Below, one piece after another: positions 1 through 7,881 of a DNA stretch of 20,593 nt. The DNA is from CAZMRW01 sp964568805 (lineage in GTDB: Bacteria > Pseudomonadota > Gammaproteobacteria > Methylococcales > Methylomonadaceae), in assembly GCA_964568805.1 (NCBI GenBank), contig CAZMRW010000078.1, positions 1 through 20,593 on the forward strand, in the 5' to 3' direction. Every line of letters begins with the position of its first letter. The first letter of the stretch is position 1. A model generated the notes under the pieces. It did not search any database and was not told the DNA's origin. It was given only the letters and a program-made list of their open reading frames with translations. A program made the translations under genes and the position numbers.

Positions 1-16
1 CAACAGGTTAGGTCGG

Positions 17-55
17 TGTTAATTCCCTGTTAATTTAACAAAGTAGAATTAACAT
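17..55. promoter_or_regulatory. Cluster of TGTTAA/TTAACA repeats upstream of the rhodanese gene
   Basis: TGTTAATT lies at 17-24, a perfect 13-base palindrome (TGTTAATTTAACA) at 28-40 and AATTAACA at 47-54, so the hexamer occurs twice in each orientation within 38 bases. The cluster ends just before the start codon at 60, where an operator or strongly AT-rich promoter could sit. No clear Shine-Dalgarno sequence is left between the repeats and the ATG. The binding factor is unknown, and a regulatory role is inferred only from symmetry and position. Confidence 0.4.
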
Positions 56-59
56 AGCT

Positions 60-437
60 ATGAAAAAACGTATCTCCATCTTGACTTTTGTGTTCGTCAT
101 AACAGGATGTATGTTTCAACAACCGGATTATCTGCATACGATCACCGCCACCGAATTAAACCGAATCATGCAGCAGAAGGATATTTTCCTTGTTGACGTG
201 CACACGCCCAGACAGCGGCACATCAAAGGCACGGATCTGTATGCGCCATACAACGAAATCGAGAAATACAAAGACAAATTCCCCGAGGATAAAAATACCG
301 CCATTTATCTGTATTGCGAAGGCGGACCCATGGGAAATGCCGCTGCAAGGACTCTTTATGATTTAGGTTACCGTAACCTGACCAATCTTGAAGGAGGAGC
401 ACATTCTTGGAAAAAAGCGGGTTTTGAATTTGAATAA
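60..437 (+). CDS. Rhodanese-like domain lipoprotein
   Basis: A 125-residue protein. The N-terminus is a short signal peptide with a lipobox (I14-T-G-C17), so a lipid-anchored envelope protein is predicted. The rest is one rhodanese domain: a DV motif at 46-47 followed by H54-I, and a presumed active-site loop C86-E-G-G-P-M near the C-terminus with the usual following helix and final GGAHSW-type turn. Rhodanese domains carry sulfur as a persulfide on the loop cysteine, but many small periplasmic ones have no defined substrate. It stands alone, with no oxidoreductase or sulfur gene beside it. The ATG at 60 is the only start that gives a full signal peptide, although no good ribosome site precedes it. 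Family call is firm, role unknown. Confidence 0.85.
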   Translation: MKKRISILTFVFVITGCMFQQPDYLHTITATELNRIMQQKDIFLVDVHTPRQRHIKGTDLYAPYNEIEKYKDKFPEDKNTAIYLYCEGGPMGNAAARTLYDLGYRNLTNLEGGAHSWKKAGFEFE

Positions 438-462
438 GCTTTAAACCTAACCTGGAGGATAG

Positions 463-862
463 CCCTATCCCTTTGATGATCGCAACATTCATTGGACCAA
501 GCTCGGAGATTTCGAGCATTTTGTCTTTTCCATACTTGATATCGATAAGGAAAACAAAATAGCCGATGTGATTTTTAAGTTAGAACCTCACAAACCCATC
601 GTTCTGCACAGACATAAGGCACTCAACAAAACACTGGTCATTCAGGGCGAGCATCGTCTCTTTGACGCCACGGGTGACCTTAAGGAGGTGCGGCCCGTTG
701 GCCGTTACATCTCCAGCCCGACAAATCCCGATCCGCATCGGGAATGCGGTGGAGATAATGGAGCAGTCGTATTTTCCAGCATTCGAGGAAGCAATGGGGT
801 TTTTTGACTTTTTTTCCGGCTTTGTCCCTGTGAGCAATATAATATGTTTATACGAGACCTAA
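463..862 (+). pseudogene. Decayed cupin-like protein gene (no start, frameshifted end)
   Basis: Reading from 463, directly after an in-frame TAG at 460-462, the frame gives a coherent protein beginning PYPFDDRNIHWTKLGDFEHF, followed by a cupin-like core with HRHKALN and VIQGEHRLFD (near 610-665) and SSPTNPDPHRECGGD. It has no ATG before these conserved-looking residues; the first usable start is a GTG at 568, which would cut off about 35 residues. The frame then stops at 805 inside a T tract at 800-805. Skipping one T continues as FDFFSGFVPVSNIICLYET to a stop at 860-862, a plausible original C-terminus. The HxH and E residues fit a small metal-binding cupin. I read it as a pseudogene with a lost start and a +1 slip. 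An expressed GTG-started fragment, or a sequencing error in the T tract, cannot be excluded. Confidence 0.6.
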
Positions 863-946
863 TGAGACGATTAATACCCCTGACTGCTCAAGTTTTGATT
901 AATGAAAACAGCTGATCGTTTCAGGTTTTTTCAGGACTAAATATCA

Positions 947-2632
947 CTAATGTCGGTTGCTGCCACTTTGCCAAATAGACATCAACAACCAGATTCCGCC
1001 GATGGCGGCGAAAGTAAACCCCAAGAAACCGAATGCCGGCAATCCGAATATTTCCGGTCCGCCTTTTACCGTCATAATAATGGATGAACCGATAATCAGC
1101 GCGGCGGTGATGATGCCCATCGTCAGACGACTGACGGCATTATCGGTTCGATTCACATAGTAATCGAGATGAGTGACGTTGATATCTACCTGCAAAGCCC
1201 CTTTTCTGGTGGCATGCAACAGCTTGCGCAGATCCTTGGGTAAGCTTGAGATCAGATCCACGAGGCTGATCATATTACGCCAGCCGCGCTTGGCAATCTC
1301 CTCGGGCCGGTAGCGTTCCAACATGATTTCCTGGACATAGGGCGCCGCAAACACCAGCGTGTTAAACTCCGGATTGAGATGCCTGCCGAGACCATCCAGG
1401 GTAATATAGGCTTTAATAAGCAGCGCAAGGTCGCCCGGCAGAATCAACTTGTGATCGCGCAACAAGGCCATCAAATCACTCAACATCGCCGTCAGACTCA
1501 AGTCCTTTAATGCTAAGGAGCTGTATTGATCGACAAATGCTTCAATCTCGACGATCAACATTTGGTCGTCGCTGTAAATATGATTGGACCAGTCTTCAAG
1601 TATCTCCGCCACTTTAGCCGGCGCATGGTTGACCATGCCGTACAGCAAGCTGACCACCTGCTCCCGGCGCTCTTCGGTGATCCGGCCGACCATGCCGAAA
1701 TCAATGAACGCCAGTTCATTATCCTTGAGATAAAACACATTGCCGGGATGCGGGTCCGCATGAAAAAAACCGTCTTCCATAATCATCTTGAGCACGGCTC
1801 GGGTACCCCGGTCTGCCAGTAATTTTCTATCCAGTCCCGCTTTTTCCACCGCCTCCATATCTCGTCCCTGGATGCCATCGATATATTCCTGGACATTGAT
1901 GCGTTCGCCGGTCCACTCCCAATAGACTTTAGGAATCTTGACATGATAGTCAGCGGGTAAACTCGCGGCTATCCGTTCTGCATTCCTGCATTCCCCAGCA
2001 AAATCGAGTTCCCGGCGCAACGACTGGTTAAACTGGCGGACGATTTCTCTCGGATGAAATCGGCGCAGCTCAGGCGATTCGGATTCGGCAATCTCAACGA
2101 TCCGATGCAAGAGACGCAAATCCGATTCAATTATTTTACGCAATCCGGGCCTTCGGATCTTCAAAATAACAGGTGTTCCGTCCCTTAGCACCGCTTTATG
2201 AACCTGGGCAATCGACGCCGCCGCCAAAGGCTCCCGGTCAACTTCAGCAAAGATTTCATCGATGCTGCCGCCGATATCTTCTTCAACTTGAGCCAGCAAA
2301 TCGTCAAACGGTATCGGCGGCGCCTGGTCCTGAAGCTTCTCAAATTCGGCAATAAACGCCGGCGGAAATACATCGACGCGCGTCGCAAGGATTTGCCCTA
2401 ATTTGATAAAAGTCGGCCCCAGTTCCTCCAGTACGCGGCGTATGCGTTGCGGGGTATCGAGATTGACATATTCCTCCGCATGTTGCCAATGCAGCACGCG
2501 ACCGGCGCGCTCCAGCGCCTTGCCCATGCCCAGCACCCGGACAAAACCGCCAAAACCATAGCGTATCAATATCGATGCAATATCCTGAACTCTGCCGATA
2601 TCCCTGGCCACGCTTAACATTTCCCATAACAT
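947..2632 (-). CDS. UbiB/ABC1-family atypical kinase, membrane-anchored
   Basis: A 561-residue protein with the full ABC1/ADCK signature: KxGQ motif (K77-L-G-Q80) in the N-terminal extension, an alanine-rich nucleotide loop (AAASIAQVHKA, 137-147), the lysine of VILKIRRPG (K158), the catalytic loop HADPHPGN (291-298) and DFG at 311-313. Two hydrophobic C-terminal segments (about 505-525 and 532-555) should anchor it in the inner membrane. The family includes E. coli UbiB, an ATPase or kinase-like factor needed for ubiquinone synthesis. Here it is not next to ubiE or ubiJ, so it may be the ubiquinone factor or a paralog with another lipid-related role; I therefore give no symbol. It lies 15 bases after the helical protein gene and is probably co-transcribed with it. 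Met5 is an alternative start. Confidence 0.9.
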   Translation of the reverse strand: MLWEMLSVARDIGRVQDIASILIRYGFGGFVRVLGMGKALERAGRVLHWQHAEEYVNLDTPQRIRRVLEELGPTFIKLGQILATRVDVFPPAFIAEFEKLQDQAPPIPFDDLLAQVEEDIGGSIDEIFAEVDREPLAAASIAQVHKAVLRDGTPVILKIRRPGLRKIIESDLRLLHRIVEIAESESPELRRFHPREIVRQFNQSLRRELDFAGECRNAERIAASLPADYHVKIPKVYWEWTGERINVQEYIDGIQGRDMEAVEKAGLDRKLLADRGTRAVLKMIMEDGFFHADPHPGNVFYLKDNELAFIDFGMVGRITEERREQVVSLLYGMVNHAPAKVAEILEDWSNHIYSDDQMLIVEIEAFVDQYSSLALKDLSLTAMLSDLMALLRDHKLILPGDLALLIKAYITLDGLGRHLNPEFNTLVFAAPYVQEIMLERYRPEEIAKRGWRNMISLVDLISSLPKDLRKLLHATRKGALQVDINVTHLDYYVNRTDNAVSRLTMGIITAALIIGSSIIMTVKGGPEIFGLPAFGFLGFTFAAIGGIWLLMSIWQSGSNRH

Positions 2633-2647
2633 GGCGTGCGCCGGATT

Positions 2648-3283
2648 CTATTTTTTGGACTGGGTTGACTGCAAGCTTTCGGCGATCCCCAACAAGATGC
2701 CGCTGCCGATCTGAGCTAACATCGATGTCGCTGTCACCGCCCCGGTGATAAGGGTTTCTCCGCCGTGAAAAGTCATATCCTTCAACGCTTCCAGAGCGCT
2801 AAATACTTGCTTGCCGACTGCCGTTCCGCTTTGCCGTGCATGGCTGATAAAATCACTGCCAATGTCGGCAACAACCTGATTGCTGCTCTTGGCCACTTTC
2901 TCCATGGTATCCAGCAGCATGCCTTCCATACTCTTTAAATCATCGGTTGCCTGATTCAGATCCTGTTGAGAAAAATCATTAACCCGGGATGCGGCCTCTT
3001 CAATAGCCAGTTTTGAAGCTTCCGCGGCAACGGCCAGCGCATCATCCAGTGCGGAGGCGGCCTGCACGAACCGGTCTTTCGCATGCTCGCCCTGAGTCGA
3101 GACTCCCTCGGTGATTCCGGTTAAGACGGCATCGGATACATTTTTGATATTTTCCATATCCAGTTGCCGTTTCGTCAGCGCCTTTAATGTAATCTCCTTA
3201 ATCTGTTGATAGATATCCAATCCGGAATGAACTGCTTCCCGGGCGGCCTCTTTTACATCTTGTTGTTGATTTACTTCAGTCAT
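2648..3283 (-). CDS. Unknown helical protein upstream of the UbiB-like kinase
   Basis: I chose the ATG at 3283 (MTEVNQQQD...), giving 211 residues, because TGGAGC sits about 8 bases before it; an upstream ATG at 3379 would add 32 residues of poor quality and has no ribosome site. The protein is rich in Ala, Asp, Glu, Gln and Ser and looks almost wholly alpha-helical, with amphipathic stretches like those of phasins, and ends in a Gly-rich, less polar helix (about residues 180-205) before a Lys-Lys C-terminus. I do not recognise the family with certainty. It has no signal peptide. Its position 15 bases before the kinase gene suggests joint function, perhaps membrane- or granule-surface binding, but that is inference. 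Confidence 0.75.
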   Translation of the reverse strand: MTEVNQQQDVKEAAREAVHSGLDIYQQIKEITLKALTKRQLDMENIKNVSDAVLTGITEGVSTQGEHAKDRFVQAASALDDALAVAAEASKLAIEEAASRVNDFSQQDLNQATDDLKSMEGMLLDTMEKVAKSSNQVVADIGSDFISHARQSGTAVGKQVFSALEALKDMTFHGGETLITGAVTATSMLAQIGSGILLGIAESLQSTQSKK

Positions 3284-3607
3284 GTTCGCGCTCCAGATCA
3301 GTATTAAAAAATCTTCACTTCTTTGTTCAATTTTACAGCCTTTAGCATTAATAACACGATATCGATCATATTTAATCATTATGATATAAGAACTGTCGCA
3401 TCTGTTCCCGATGCGATTGATTTAAGACTATTTACGCGGTGATCATCGACCTATGTGACGGCTGACCGAGTCAGGAATTGGCGATTTGATATCTTGATCT
3501 ATTGAACAGGCAATAACCAAGGCCAGATAACGCCCAGGTACAGTCTGGTCATTTATTTACCCTGGATTGCGGGTTGGAATCTATTGCGAAGCCGTGTGTA
3601 TTCGCTG
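3284..3607. other. Intergenic region between fliG and the helical-protein gene
   Basis: These 324 bases hold no convincing gene. They should contain the promoter of the leftward helical-protein/kinase pair; a CATAAT-like element occurs on the minus strand near 3380, but no matching -35 is clear. A small hairpin, CGCATC (3397-3402) with GATGCG (3410-3415), has no T-run on either side and is unlikely to be a terminator. No terminator for fliG is evident. Confidence 0.5.
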
Positions 3608-4606
3608 TTAAATATTATTAGTATTTTTAAGGTCTAACCTAAGTTCGCCCGCATCCGCCAGTTTTTTAACCGTATTCAATATATCTTTCCGGGCAAATTC
3701 AATTTCACTGGGTTTAGCCGGTGGCGCCGCCGCCAAATCTTCACGCATCATCTCCGCTGCGCGTCTTGACATATTTTTGAAAATCATTTCTTTTAAGCCT
3801 TCTCCGGCGTTATTTAACGCCATTAACAACTGGCTGGTTGAAATTTCACGAAGCAAAGTCTGCATACCCTTTGCATCCAAATGAATAAGATCATCAAAAA
3901 CAAACATTTTATCGATGATATCTTGAGCCAGCTCTGCACTATGATCGGCTATCTGCCCGAGGATTATATCGCCGGTTCTGCTCTCGATATGATTCAAAAT
4001 TTTTGCAGCGGAATCGATGCCGCCGATCAAGGCGGAGTTTTTCAGATCATTGCCCGGCAACTGCTTTTCGATTATTTGATCCAGTTCCTGCAAGGCCGCA
4101 GGCTGGACTCCAGTCATCGTCGCCATCCTCATCAACACATCGGAACGCATGGATTCCGGCAAAGACATGATGACCTCGGCGGAGTGTCCGCTATCCAGCA
4201 CCGATAAAATGATCGCGATGATCTGAGGATGTTCCTTGCCTATGATATCTGCAATTGACTGGCTATCCATCCATTTAAACTGCTCTATTCCTTTTGTCAA
4301 CGCGCCGGGTAAAATTCTATCAATCATGCTTTTGGCTTTATCCTCACCCAGAGCTGCAGTCATCATCTTGCGAATATAATTATCTTTATCGATGATCAAC
4401 TTGCTCTGACTTTTGAGCTCGGCAATAAACTCCTCAGAGGCCTTGTCGATGGCGTTGATAGACATATCTTCGACGCGCACCATCGCCGAGCCTAATTTCT
4501 GAAGTTCTCGCGGAGACAGGTGCTTAATCACGTTCGCGGCCCTGTCTATACCCAGCGACAGCATCAACAAAGCCGCTTTATTCGATTGATATAGTTCCTT
4601 ATCCAT
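3608..4606 (-). CDS. fliG: FliG-like flagellar rotor/switch protein, orphan
   Basis: A 332-residue protein colinear with FliG over its whole length. In flagella FliG sits on the cytoplasmic face of the FliF ring and takes torque from the stator. Visible motifs: EHPQ at 125-128 (middle domain), GGIDSAAKILN at 195-205, MFVFDDL at 234-240 and the C-terminal charged-helix segment 260-300. Aligned by eye to E. coli FliG, the torque residues read K264 to Asn265, R281 to Arg282, D288 to Glu289, D289 to Asp290 and R297 to Lys298: one charge is lost and two are conservatively swapped. It overlaps the end of fliF by 8 bases, as an operon pair. No fliE, fliH, fliI, fliM or fliN is in the window. It could be a working rotor protein of a second flagellar set or a reused ring adaptor. 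Family identity is strong; motor function is doubtful. Confidence 0.9.
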   Translation of the reverse strand: MDKELYQSNKAALLMLSLGIDRAANVIKHLSPRELQKLGSAMVRVEDMSINAIDKASEEFIAELKSQSKLIIDKDNYIRKMMTAALGEDKAKSMIDRILPGALTKGIEQFKWMDSQSIADIIGKEHPQIIAIILSVLDSGHSAEVIMSLPESMRSDVLMRMATMTGVQPAALQELDQIIEKQLPGNDLKNSALIGGIDSAAKILNHIESRTGDIILGQIADHSAELAQDIIDKMFVFDDLIHLDAKGMQTLLREISTSQLLMALNNAGEGLKEMIFKNMSRRAAEMMREDLAAAPPAKPSEIEFARKDILNTVKKLADAGELRLDLKNTNNI

Positions 4607-6287
4607 CTTTATTTATCCAGGATTTAATGACTTCCGCAACCAGTCTGGCGTCCGCATCGGTTATTTTTTTCATATACTCCAATCGATGCTGGTAATCTTG
4701 CGGCGTATCCAGAAGCAGCAAGTCGGAGACATCGCCAGGCTTGGCCCGTATCGGCTGCTGTAATTCGTCCCATCCGGCAGCAGGTGGACCATTTTGATCG
4801 TAGCGCATATCATTCTTCTTGTCCGCATCCCTGTTTTTTGATCCTTTCAAGGCCGGCGTTTTTTTATTAAGGATATCGCCATCCAAGCCGAGCGCATAAC
4901 GGATGAGGGGGTTAATGATGCCCAAAAACAGCAACAGAAGCGCCAACAAGACTGTCAATTGTTTTAACATCAGGTAAAACCAGACTTGCTTCCAAAACGG
5001 CGGTTCAAGCTTGACTTGCACCTGCTCCGGTTGCTTAAAGGCGGCATGAGTCAATGTCAGCTGATCACCCCGGCTACTGTCGAAACCGATCGCCTGTTTC
5101 ACCAGACCACTGAAACGGTCGAACTCATCCTGGCCCATCGACTGAGATTTTACGGTTCCATCCGGCCGGGTAAGCTTTTGATCGTCGACAACTACAGCAA
5201 CGGACAACCTGCGTAACGACGCCTTTATATCATTGGCAGACGCAGCAGCCTGTACTTCATTATGCCTAGCTATTTTCTTTTTAGCTATCCGACGTGGCGC
5301 TACTGAATTGTTTGCAGAATTTGCGGGAGTTGCTGATTGCGCATTTACGTTAACCGATTCGGATGTACTGACCAGCTCCGTCAATCCCGATGACGAGACT
5401 CTTTGCTCTATCGCTGACTGCTTGTTAATTGAATCCGGTAATTTAGCACCGCCTTTTTCCTGAGAATGGCCGGTTCCGGAATAATCCAGATCCACGGAAA
5501 CTTGCACGCGCAGACCGTCGGCATCGACAAAAGGGGATAAGATTTGTGTAATCCGAGCCGTCAGATCTTCTTCTAGATTTTCCTTATAGGCAGTCCGCCT
5601 GGTATTTAAATCGGATACCGCCGATGAGCCGTTCGGACTTAGCAAACGGCCATTCTGATCAACCATCGTTACCTGCTCAGCTTCAAGCTTCGGCACACTG
5701 GCGGAAATCAGTTGGATAATGGCCATTTTCTGATTTTTTTTCAGAGTTTGCCCCTGCTCTAAATTTATCATTACTGACGCGCTGGGCTTGCTGATCGACG
5801 TGACGGTTTCTGTCTGTTCAGGTATGGCCAAGATCACTTTGGCGGTTTTGATATGCCGAATCGACATAATGGAACGAGCGATTTCTCTTTCCAGGTGGTG
5901 TTGGGGGCTCAGCTTATTTCGAGGGTTATCGTCATCGGATAATCCTGAAGCCGATAATCGGTACTTTATGTGATCAGCCTGGTCTATGGGCACCACTATT
6001 TTTCCGGTATCGGAGTCAACTTCATAGCTGGCGCCGGACGCATCCAACACGTCAAGCATATCGGCTGCCTTGTTGCCGTCGATGTGCCTTGACAGCAACG
6101 AATCCGGACTTGTCTGCACCCAAACTGCCAAAGCTACCGCAGCCGCGATGCTCAGTCCAGCCAACAGGCCTGCCAGACGAATCCGCGATAATCTTACGGA
6201 GCTTCGATTTGAAGGATAATCGTCATTCATTGCTGCAGATACTATTAGGGTGCCGGAATCAGAATCAGGATTGAAATTTTCGCTCAT
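4599..6287 (-). CDS. fliF: FliF-like MS-ring protein, orphan
   Basis: A 562-residue protein. Membrane segments lie at about 37-57 and 436-458, with a large periplasmic part between. The ring-building motifs are recognisable: LAIPEQ...KPSASVMINL (153-176), VTMVDQNGRLLS (206-217), an LRRLSVAVVVDD strand (358-369) after a Ser/Ala/Asn-rich loop (about 318-330). The C-terminus (528-562) closely resembles the FliG-binding tail, ending VAEVIKSWINKDG. From memory of typical FliF, the stretch between the SASGL strand (112-116) and the helix HLEREIARSI (131-140) is about a dozen residues shorter than usual, lacking the FGISQFAEQ-type sequence. The N-terminus before the first segment has 36 residues. 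It is the first gene of a two-gene unit with fliG and is divergent from the CNNM/CBS gene. Confidence 0.9.
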   Translation of the reverse strand: MSENFNPDSDSGTLIVSAAMNDDYPSNRSSVRLSRIRLAGLLAGLSIAAAVALAVWVQTSPDSLLSRHIDGNKAADMLDVLDASGASYEVDSDTGKIVVPIDQADHIKYRLSASGLSDDDNPRNKLSPQHHLEREIARSIMSIRHIKTAKVILAIPEQTETVTSISKPSASVMINLEQGQTLKKNQKMAIIQLISASVPKLEAEQVTMVDQNGRLLSPNGSSAVSDLNTRRTAYKENLEEDLTARITQILSPFVDADGLRVQVSVDLDYSGTGHSQEKGGAKLPDSINKQSAIEQRVSSSGLTELVSTSESVNVNAQSATPANSANNSVAPRRIAKKKIARHNEVQAAASANDIKASLRRLSVAVVVDDQKLTRPDGTVKSQSMGQDEFDRFSGLVKQAIGFDSSRGDQLTLTHAAFKQPEQVQVKLEPPFWKQVWFYLMLKQLTVLLALLLLFLGIINPLIRYALGLDGDILNKKTPALKGSKNRDADKKNDMRYDQNGPPAAGWDELQQPIRAKPGDVSDLLLLDTPQDYQHRLEYMKKITDADARLVAEVIKSWINKDG

Positions 6288-6518
6288 TTTCTAACTAACG
6301 CCAAAGGATGTGTGCCGGCCGGTAACAAGAACGCAGCACCATCAATAATCAAACTATACACAATATGGAGTTAACTATAGACCAACTTGCCTATTTATTT
6401 AATTTATCAAACTTTCCATCAAAAAAACGTTGGTGCAAAATATATTTTATTTCAGGTAATTCCAGTATTTATTTAACATAAATTATTGAAGTTTTCATTA
6501 TTGAGCACACAATGGCGC

Positions 6519-6551
6519 TTGACAAATTTTTCTCATGGTAGAGACTAGAGC
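6519..6551 (+). promoter_or_regulatory. Possible promoter of the CNNM/CBS gene
   Basis: A perfect -35 hexamer TTGACA is at 6519-6524, 57 bases before the TTG start at 6581. The -10 region is poor: about 17 bases on it reads AGACTA/TAGAGC. The surrounding 6288-6580 gap is AT-rich and also must carry the leftward fliF promoter, which I could not place. Confidence 0.35.
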
Positions 6552-6580
6552 TGTTTTAACAACCCCGGAGTGAATTTTCT

Positions 6581-7849
6581 TTGAACGATCTGCCCCTAAG
6601 TGTACTGTTTGGTACGCTTGTCCTCATGCTGATTCTGTCTGCTTTTTTTTCCGGATCCGAAACGGCCTTGATGACCCTGAATCGATACCGGTTAAAACAT
6701 CTGGTTAAACTAAAACATTCCGGTGCAATAAAAACTCAGCAATTATTGCAACGGCCCGACCGTTTGATCAGCCTGATTTTACTGGGCAATAATTTTGTCA
6801 ATATTTTTGCCTCATCGTTGACAACGGTCATCGCCATCAGACTCTATGGTGTCAACGAATCATTGATAACCGTTGCCGCCTTCATCCTGACTATCGTCAT
6901 CCTGATTTTTTCGGAAGTAACGCCTAAAACACTGGCGGCCATTAAACCGGAACTGCTCGCTTTCCCGTCGGCATGGCTATATACCACTTTATTAAAAATT
7001 TTCTATCCGATCGTCTGGTCGGTCAACCTGATTACCAATTTGCTGCTCAGAATTGTCGGTGTCAATGTCAACAAGAATCGACAGGACAAGGACATACTCA
7101 ATAAAGAGGAATTGAAAACCATTGTCACTGAAGCAGAAAGCCTGATACCTCCCCGTTATCAAAAAATGCTGTTGGGCATACTTGATCTTGAATCGGCGAC
7201 GGTCGAAGACATCATGACGCCGCGCCATGAAATTATCGGCATCGATCTGGAATCGTCCATCGAAGAAATCATTGTCCAGATTAAAGCCAGTCCGCATACG
7301 CGCTTGCCGGTCTACAGAAAAAGTATCGACAGGGTGATCGGCTTTTTACACCTCAGAAAAGTTCTGGTGCTGATCAATCATCAGGAATTTGACAAACAAA
7401 CCATCATCAACCTGCTCAGCAAACCTGCCTTTATTCCCGAAAGCACTCCCATGCATAAACAAATGCAACGGTTTAAGATGGAAAAAATTCGTATCGGCCT
7501 GGTCGTGGATGAATACGGAGATGTGCAAGGTCTGGTGACCCTCGATGATTTACTGCAAGAAATTGTCGGTGAACTGATGACCGACGATGAGGCGGTTAAA
7601 AAACAGCAGGATGGAAGTTATCTTGTTGATGCCGGCATCACGATCAGAGAATTAAATCGTGTGACCCAATGGTCTTTACCGACAGAAGGCCCTAAAACCC
7701 TGAACGGTCTCATCATAGAATTTATGGAAACCATACCGGATCCGGGAACCGGAATCATGCTGCACGGATACCCATTGGAAATCCTGAAACGGGATGAGAA
7801 TACCGTCAAACTGGTTAAATTTTTACCAAAAAACGACCGCCTGCACTAA
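6581..7849 (+). CDS. HlyC/CorC-family (CNNM/CBS domain) membrane protein
   Basis: A 422-residue protein. Residues 1-about 180 form the DUF21/CNNM membrane domain, with FSGSETALMTLNRYRL (23-38) and EVTPKTLAA (111-119). Two CBS repeats follow (about 200-325), starting MTPRHEI and including VVDEYGDVQGLVTLDDLLQE, then the C-terminal CorC/HlyC-associated domain (about 340-420). Members are linked to magnesium or divalent-cation efflux and homeostasis, with adenosine nucleotides or Mg-ATP bound by the CBS pair; the substrate here is not shown by sequence. The start is TTG, supported by CGGAG at 6566-6570 and by the normal hydrophobic N-terminus. It is a single gene, divergent from fliF and convergent with pcm. 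Confidence 0.9.
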   Translation: MNDLPLSVLFGTLVLMLILSAFFSGSETALMTLNRYRLKHLVKLKHSGAIKTQQLLQRPDRLISLILLGNNFVNIFASSLTTVIAIRLYGVNESLITVAAFILTIVILIFSEVTPKTLAAIKPELLAFPSAWLYTTLLKIFYPIVWSVNLITNLLLRIVGVNVNKNRQDKDILNKEELKTIVTEAESLIPPRYQKMLLGILDLESATVEDIMTPRHEIIGIDLESSIEEIIVQIKASPHTRLPVYRKSIDRVIGFLHLRKVLVLINHQEFDKQTIINLLSKPAFIPESTPMHKQMQRFKMEKIRIGLVVDEYGDVQGLVTLDDLLQEIVGELMTDDEAVKKQQDGSYLVDAGITIRELNRVTQWSLPTEGPKTLNGLIIEFMETIPDPGTGIMLHGYPLEILKRDENTVKLVKFLPKNDRLH

Positions 7850-7859
7850 AAATTATCCT

Positions 7860-7877
7860 GCCGGCCGTTTTGCCGGC
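7860..7877. terminator. Hairpin between convergent CNNM/CBS and pcm genes
   Basis: GCCGGC (7860-7865) and GCCGGC (7872-7877) form a perfect 6-base GC stem with a CGTTTT loop. It lies in the 32-base gap between two convergent genes. The leftward side reads AGGATAATTTTTAG after the stem and the rightward side TGATTTATT, so a weak two-way terminator is likely. Confidence 0.55.
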
Positions 7878-7881
7878 TGAT

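Noticed and set aside
662..862. Independent 66-codon gene in a second plus-strand frame
   Set aside because: Only its last part looks protein-like, and that is best explained as the shifted tail of the decayed cupin gene.
3397..3415. Hairpin CGCATC/GATGCG as a terminator
   Set aside because: Short stem, 7-base loop and no T-run on either strand.
3608..6287. Type III secretion inner ring instead of FliF/FliG
   Set aside because: The FliG protein and the FliF tail for binding it are flagellar-specific, and no injectisome gene is nearby.
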